DNA from: Natronomonas salsuginis
GTDB taxonomy: Archaea > Halobacteriota > Halobacteria > Halobacteriales > Haloarculaceae
Assembly: GCF_005239135.1 (NCBI RefSeq)
Contig: NZ_QKNX01000002.1
Span: 124,001 to 188,000 of the forward strand
Length of the DNA: 64,000 nt
Direction: 5' to 3'
The position numbers were made by a program, and so were the translations under genes. Below the pieces are notes generated by a model. The model was not told the origin of the DNA. It worked only from the letters and a program-made list of their open reading frames with translations, and made no database searches. Shown here in pieces: positions 62,973 to 64,000 of this stretch (position 1 is its first letter; every line of letters starts with the position of its first letter).

Positions 62973-63866
62973 CTACTGCGAGCGCGTCGTCACTTCGCAG
63001 CCGTCCTCGGTGACGATGACAGTGTGCTCCTTTTGACTGACGAGGAATCCATCGTCCTCTTTGAGAACCGGATAGCCGTGGACGACGTTCTGCTGTTTGA
63101 GCCGGCGGAGCGCCATCTCCGCCCGACGGGTGTCGAGCCACCGGCGAGCGAACGGGAGCGTCTTGAACTGCTCGACGATCTGTTCGAGCGCTTGCCTGGC
63201 GTCCCGGTTTCGGACGCTCGCCTCGCGCTCGAGGGCGAAGATCTCCTCGTCGGCCCCCTCGTTGACCTTCCCGCCGCCGTCGGTCGCGAACGGCTCGATG
63301 GCGACGACGTCGCCGACCTCGAGTTCGACGCCCCGCTCGACCGCGCGGTTCGGGATGTTCGGCTCGGTGTGTTGGTCCCAGTGGCCCAGCCCGTGCCCCG
63401 AGAGGTTGACGACTGGATTGTAGCCGTAGCCGTCGATGACGGACTCGATCTCAGCGCCGATCTCGCCGGTCTGGATTCCCGGTTCGACCACCTCGATCGC
63501 GGCCTCGAGCGCCTCCGCGGGCGCTTCGGCGAGCTCGGGATGCCCGGAGAGGTCGACGGTGACGGCGGTGTCGGCGAGCCAGCCGTCCACGTGGACCCCG
63601 ATATCGAGGTTGATCATCTCCTCGCCGAACGTCGAGTCGTCGTCGGGTTCCGGCGTGGCGTGGGCGGCCTCCTCGTCGACGCTGATGTTGACCGGGAACG
63701 CGGGTTCGCCGCCGAGTTCGCGGATTCGATCCTCGGCGTACTCGGCGATAGCGAGGTGGCTCGCGCCGACCTCGACCCGCTCGGCGGTTTCGTCTCGGAC
63801 CCGTGCGAGAATCTCGCCGGCTTCGCGGTGTTTCTCGTACTGCTCGTCGGTGAGATCGACGCTCAT
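62973..63866 (-). CDS. map: Type II methionine aminopeptidase
   Basis: 297 residues, the archaeal type II length. It removes initiator Met using two metals. The ligands are in NLDIGVHVDGWLADTAVTVD (two Asp), SGHGLGHWDQHTEPNIP (His and Glu) and the terminal KEHTVIVTEDG Glu region. The type II helical insert is present near 200-265. The last 134 bases of the window, upstream of it, hold no clear gene. Confidence 0.95.
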   Translation of the reverse strand: MSVDLTDEQYEKHREAGEILARVRDETAERVEVGASHLAIAEYAEDRIRELGGEPAFPVNISVDEEAAHATPEPDDDSTFGEEMINLDIGVHVDGWLADTAVTVDLSGHPELAEAPAEALEAAIEVVEPGIQTGEIGAEIESVIDGYGYNPVVNLSGHGLGHWDQHTEPNIPNRAVERGVELEVGDVVAIEPFATDGGGKVNEGADEEIFALEREASVRNRDARQALEQIVEQFKTLPFARRWLDTRRAEMALRRLKQQNVVHGYPVLKEDDGFLVSQKEHTVIVTEDGCEVTTRSQ

Positions 63867-64000
63867 GCCCTGTCGTTCGCTGGGTCGAATGAAAGGGATT
63901 GCGTTCGAATCCGCGCGTGACCCGACGCAATCGCAACGCTTTCGACCGCCGGGACATCCGTTTGAAACAGTGGTACTTCCGACCGGCTTCGCGTTGCCCG

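Noticed and set aside
63889-64000. Open frame running off the right edge (MKGIAFESARDP onward)
   Set aside because: It overlaps the likely map promoter and its codon use is not gene-like; too short to judge.

Overview
This window comes from the chromosome of a halophilic archaeon (class Halobacteria). The proteins are rich in Asp and Glu, codon third positions are almost always G or C, and many genes have a TATA-like box 25-29 bases before the start codon, which is the layout of leaderless haloarchaeal transcripts. Marker genes agree: a halorhodopsin, a Bat-type regulator, archaeosine tRNA modification enzymes, a SAMP1-type ubiquitin-like protein, HalOD1 proteins, Tat lipoproteins and archaeal pilus genes. 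I cannot name the genus. I saw no rRNA, tRNA or CRISPR array.

Layout. 1-7.9 kb holds a PfpI-like protein, an RNase H-like exonuclease, a lipoate ligase family protein, endonuclease IV, a methyltransferase, cobyric acid synthase and an unusual acetyl-CoA synthetase paralogue. 8-18.6 kb holds a Bat-like regulator with an integrase-like N-terminus, then a run of acs, a five-gene Liv-type ABC transporter and a thioredoxin-domain gene. 18.6-25.6 kb holds acyl-CoA metabolism, cobalamin adenosyltransferase, a frameshifted DUF411 gene, NikR and several small genes. 25.6-33.5 kb holds archaeosine TGT and RaSEA, SAMP1, an aldehyde ferredoxin oxidoreductase, and VanZ-like and TVP38-like membrane proteins. 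33.7-43.5 kb holds a MATE exporter, PurS/PurQ, an SppA operon and a PilB-PilC pair. 43.6-52 kb holds formamidase, a second ubiquitin-like protein, PurU, a ferredoxin, a CPBP protease, hydrolase and acyltransferase genes, a DHH protein and remains of PIN-type toxin-antitoxin genes. 52-64 kb holds halorhodopsin with a Bat-type promoter, a malate:quinone oxidoreductase-like enzyme, a membrane-bound spermidine synthase homologue, a CNNM/CorC protein, an APC permease with a universal stress protein, a cold shock protein and methionine aminopeptidase.

How genes work together. The acs-liv-trx run suggests uptake and activation of a small carboxylate or related compound. Formamidase and PurU both release formate. 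TgtA and RaSEA act in the same tRNA modification pathway. Bat and hop are 42 kb apart but are probably regulator and target.

The least expected signals are these. Tiny leader ORFs overlap the start codons of purU, livH and the MATE gene by four bases. One Acs paralogue is altered at several active-site positions while sharing long stretches of near-identical DNA with its neighbour. Two ubiquitin-like proteins have a Gly-Gly tail followed by Arg-Arg. Several genes are decaying: DUF411, a TAG-interrupted gene, PIN toxins and an ABC exporter fragment.
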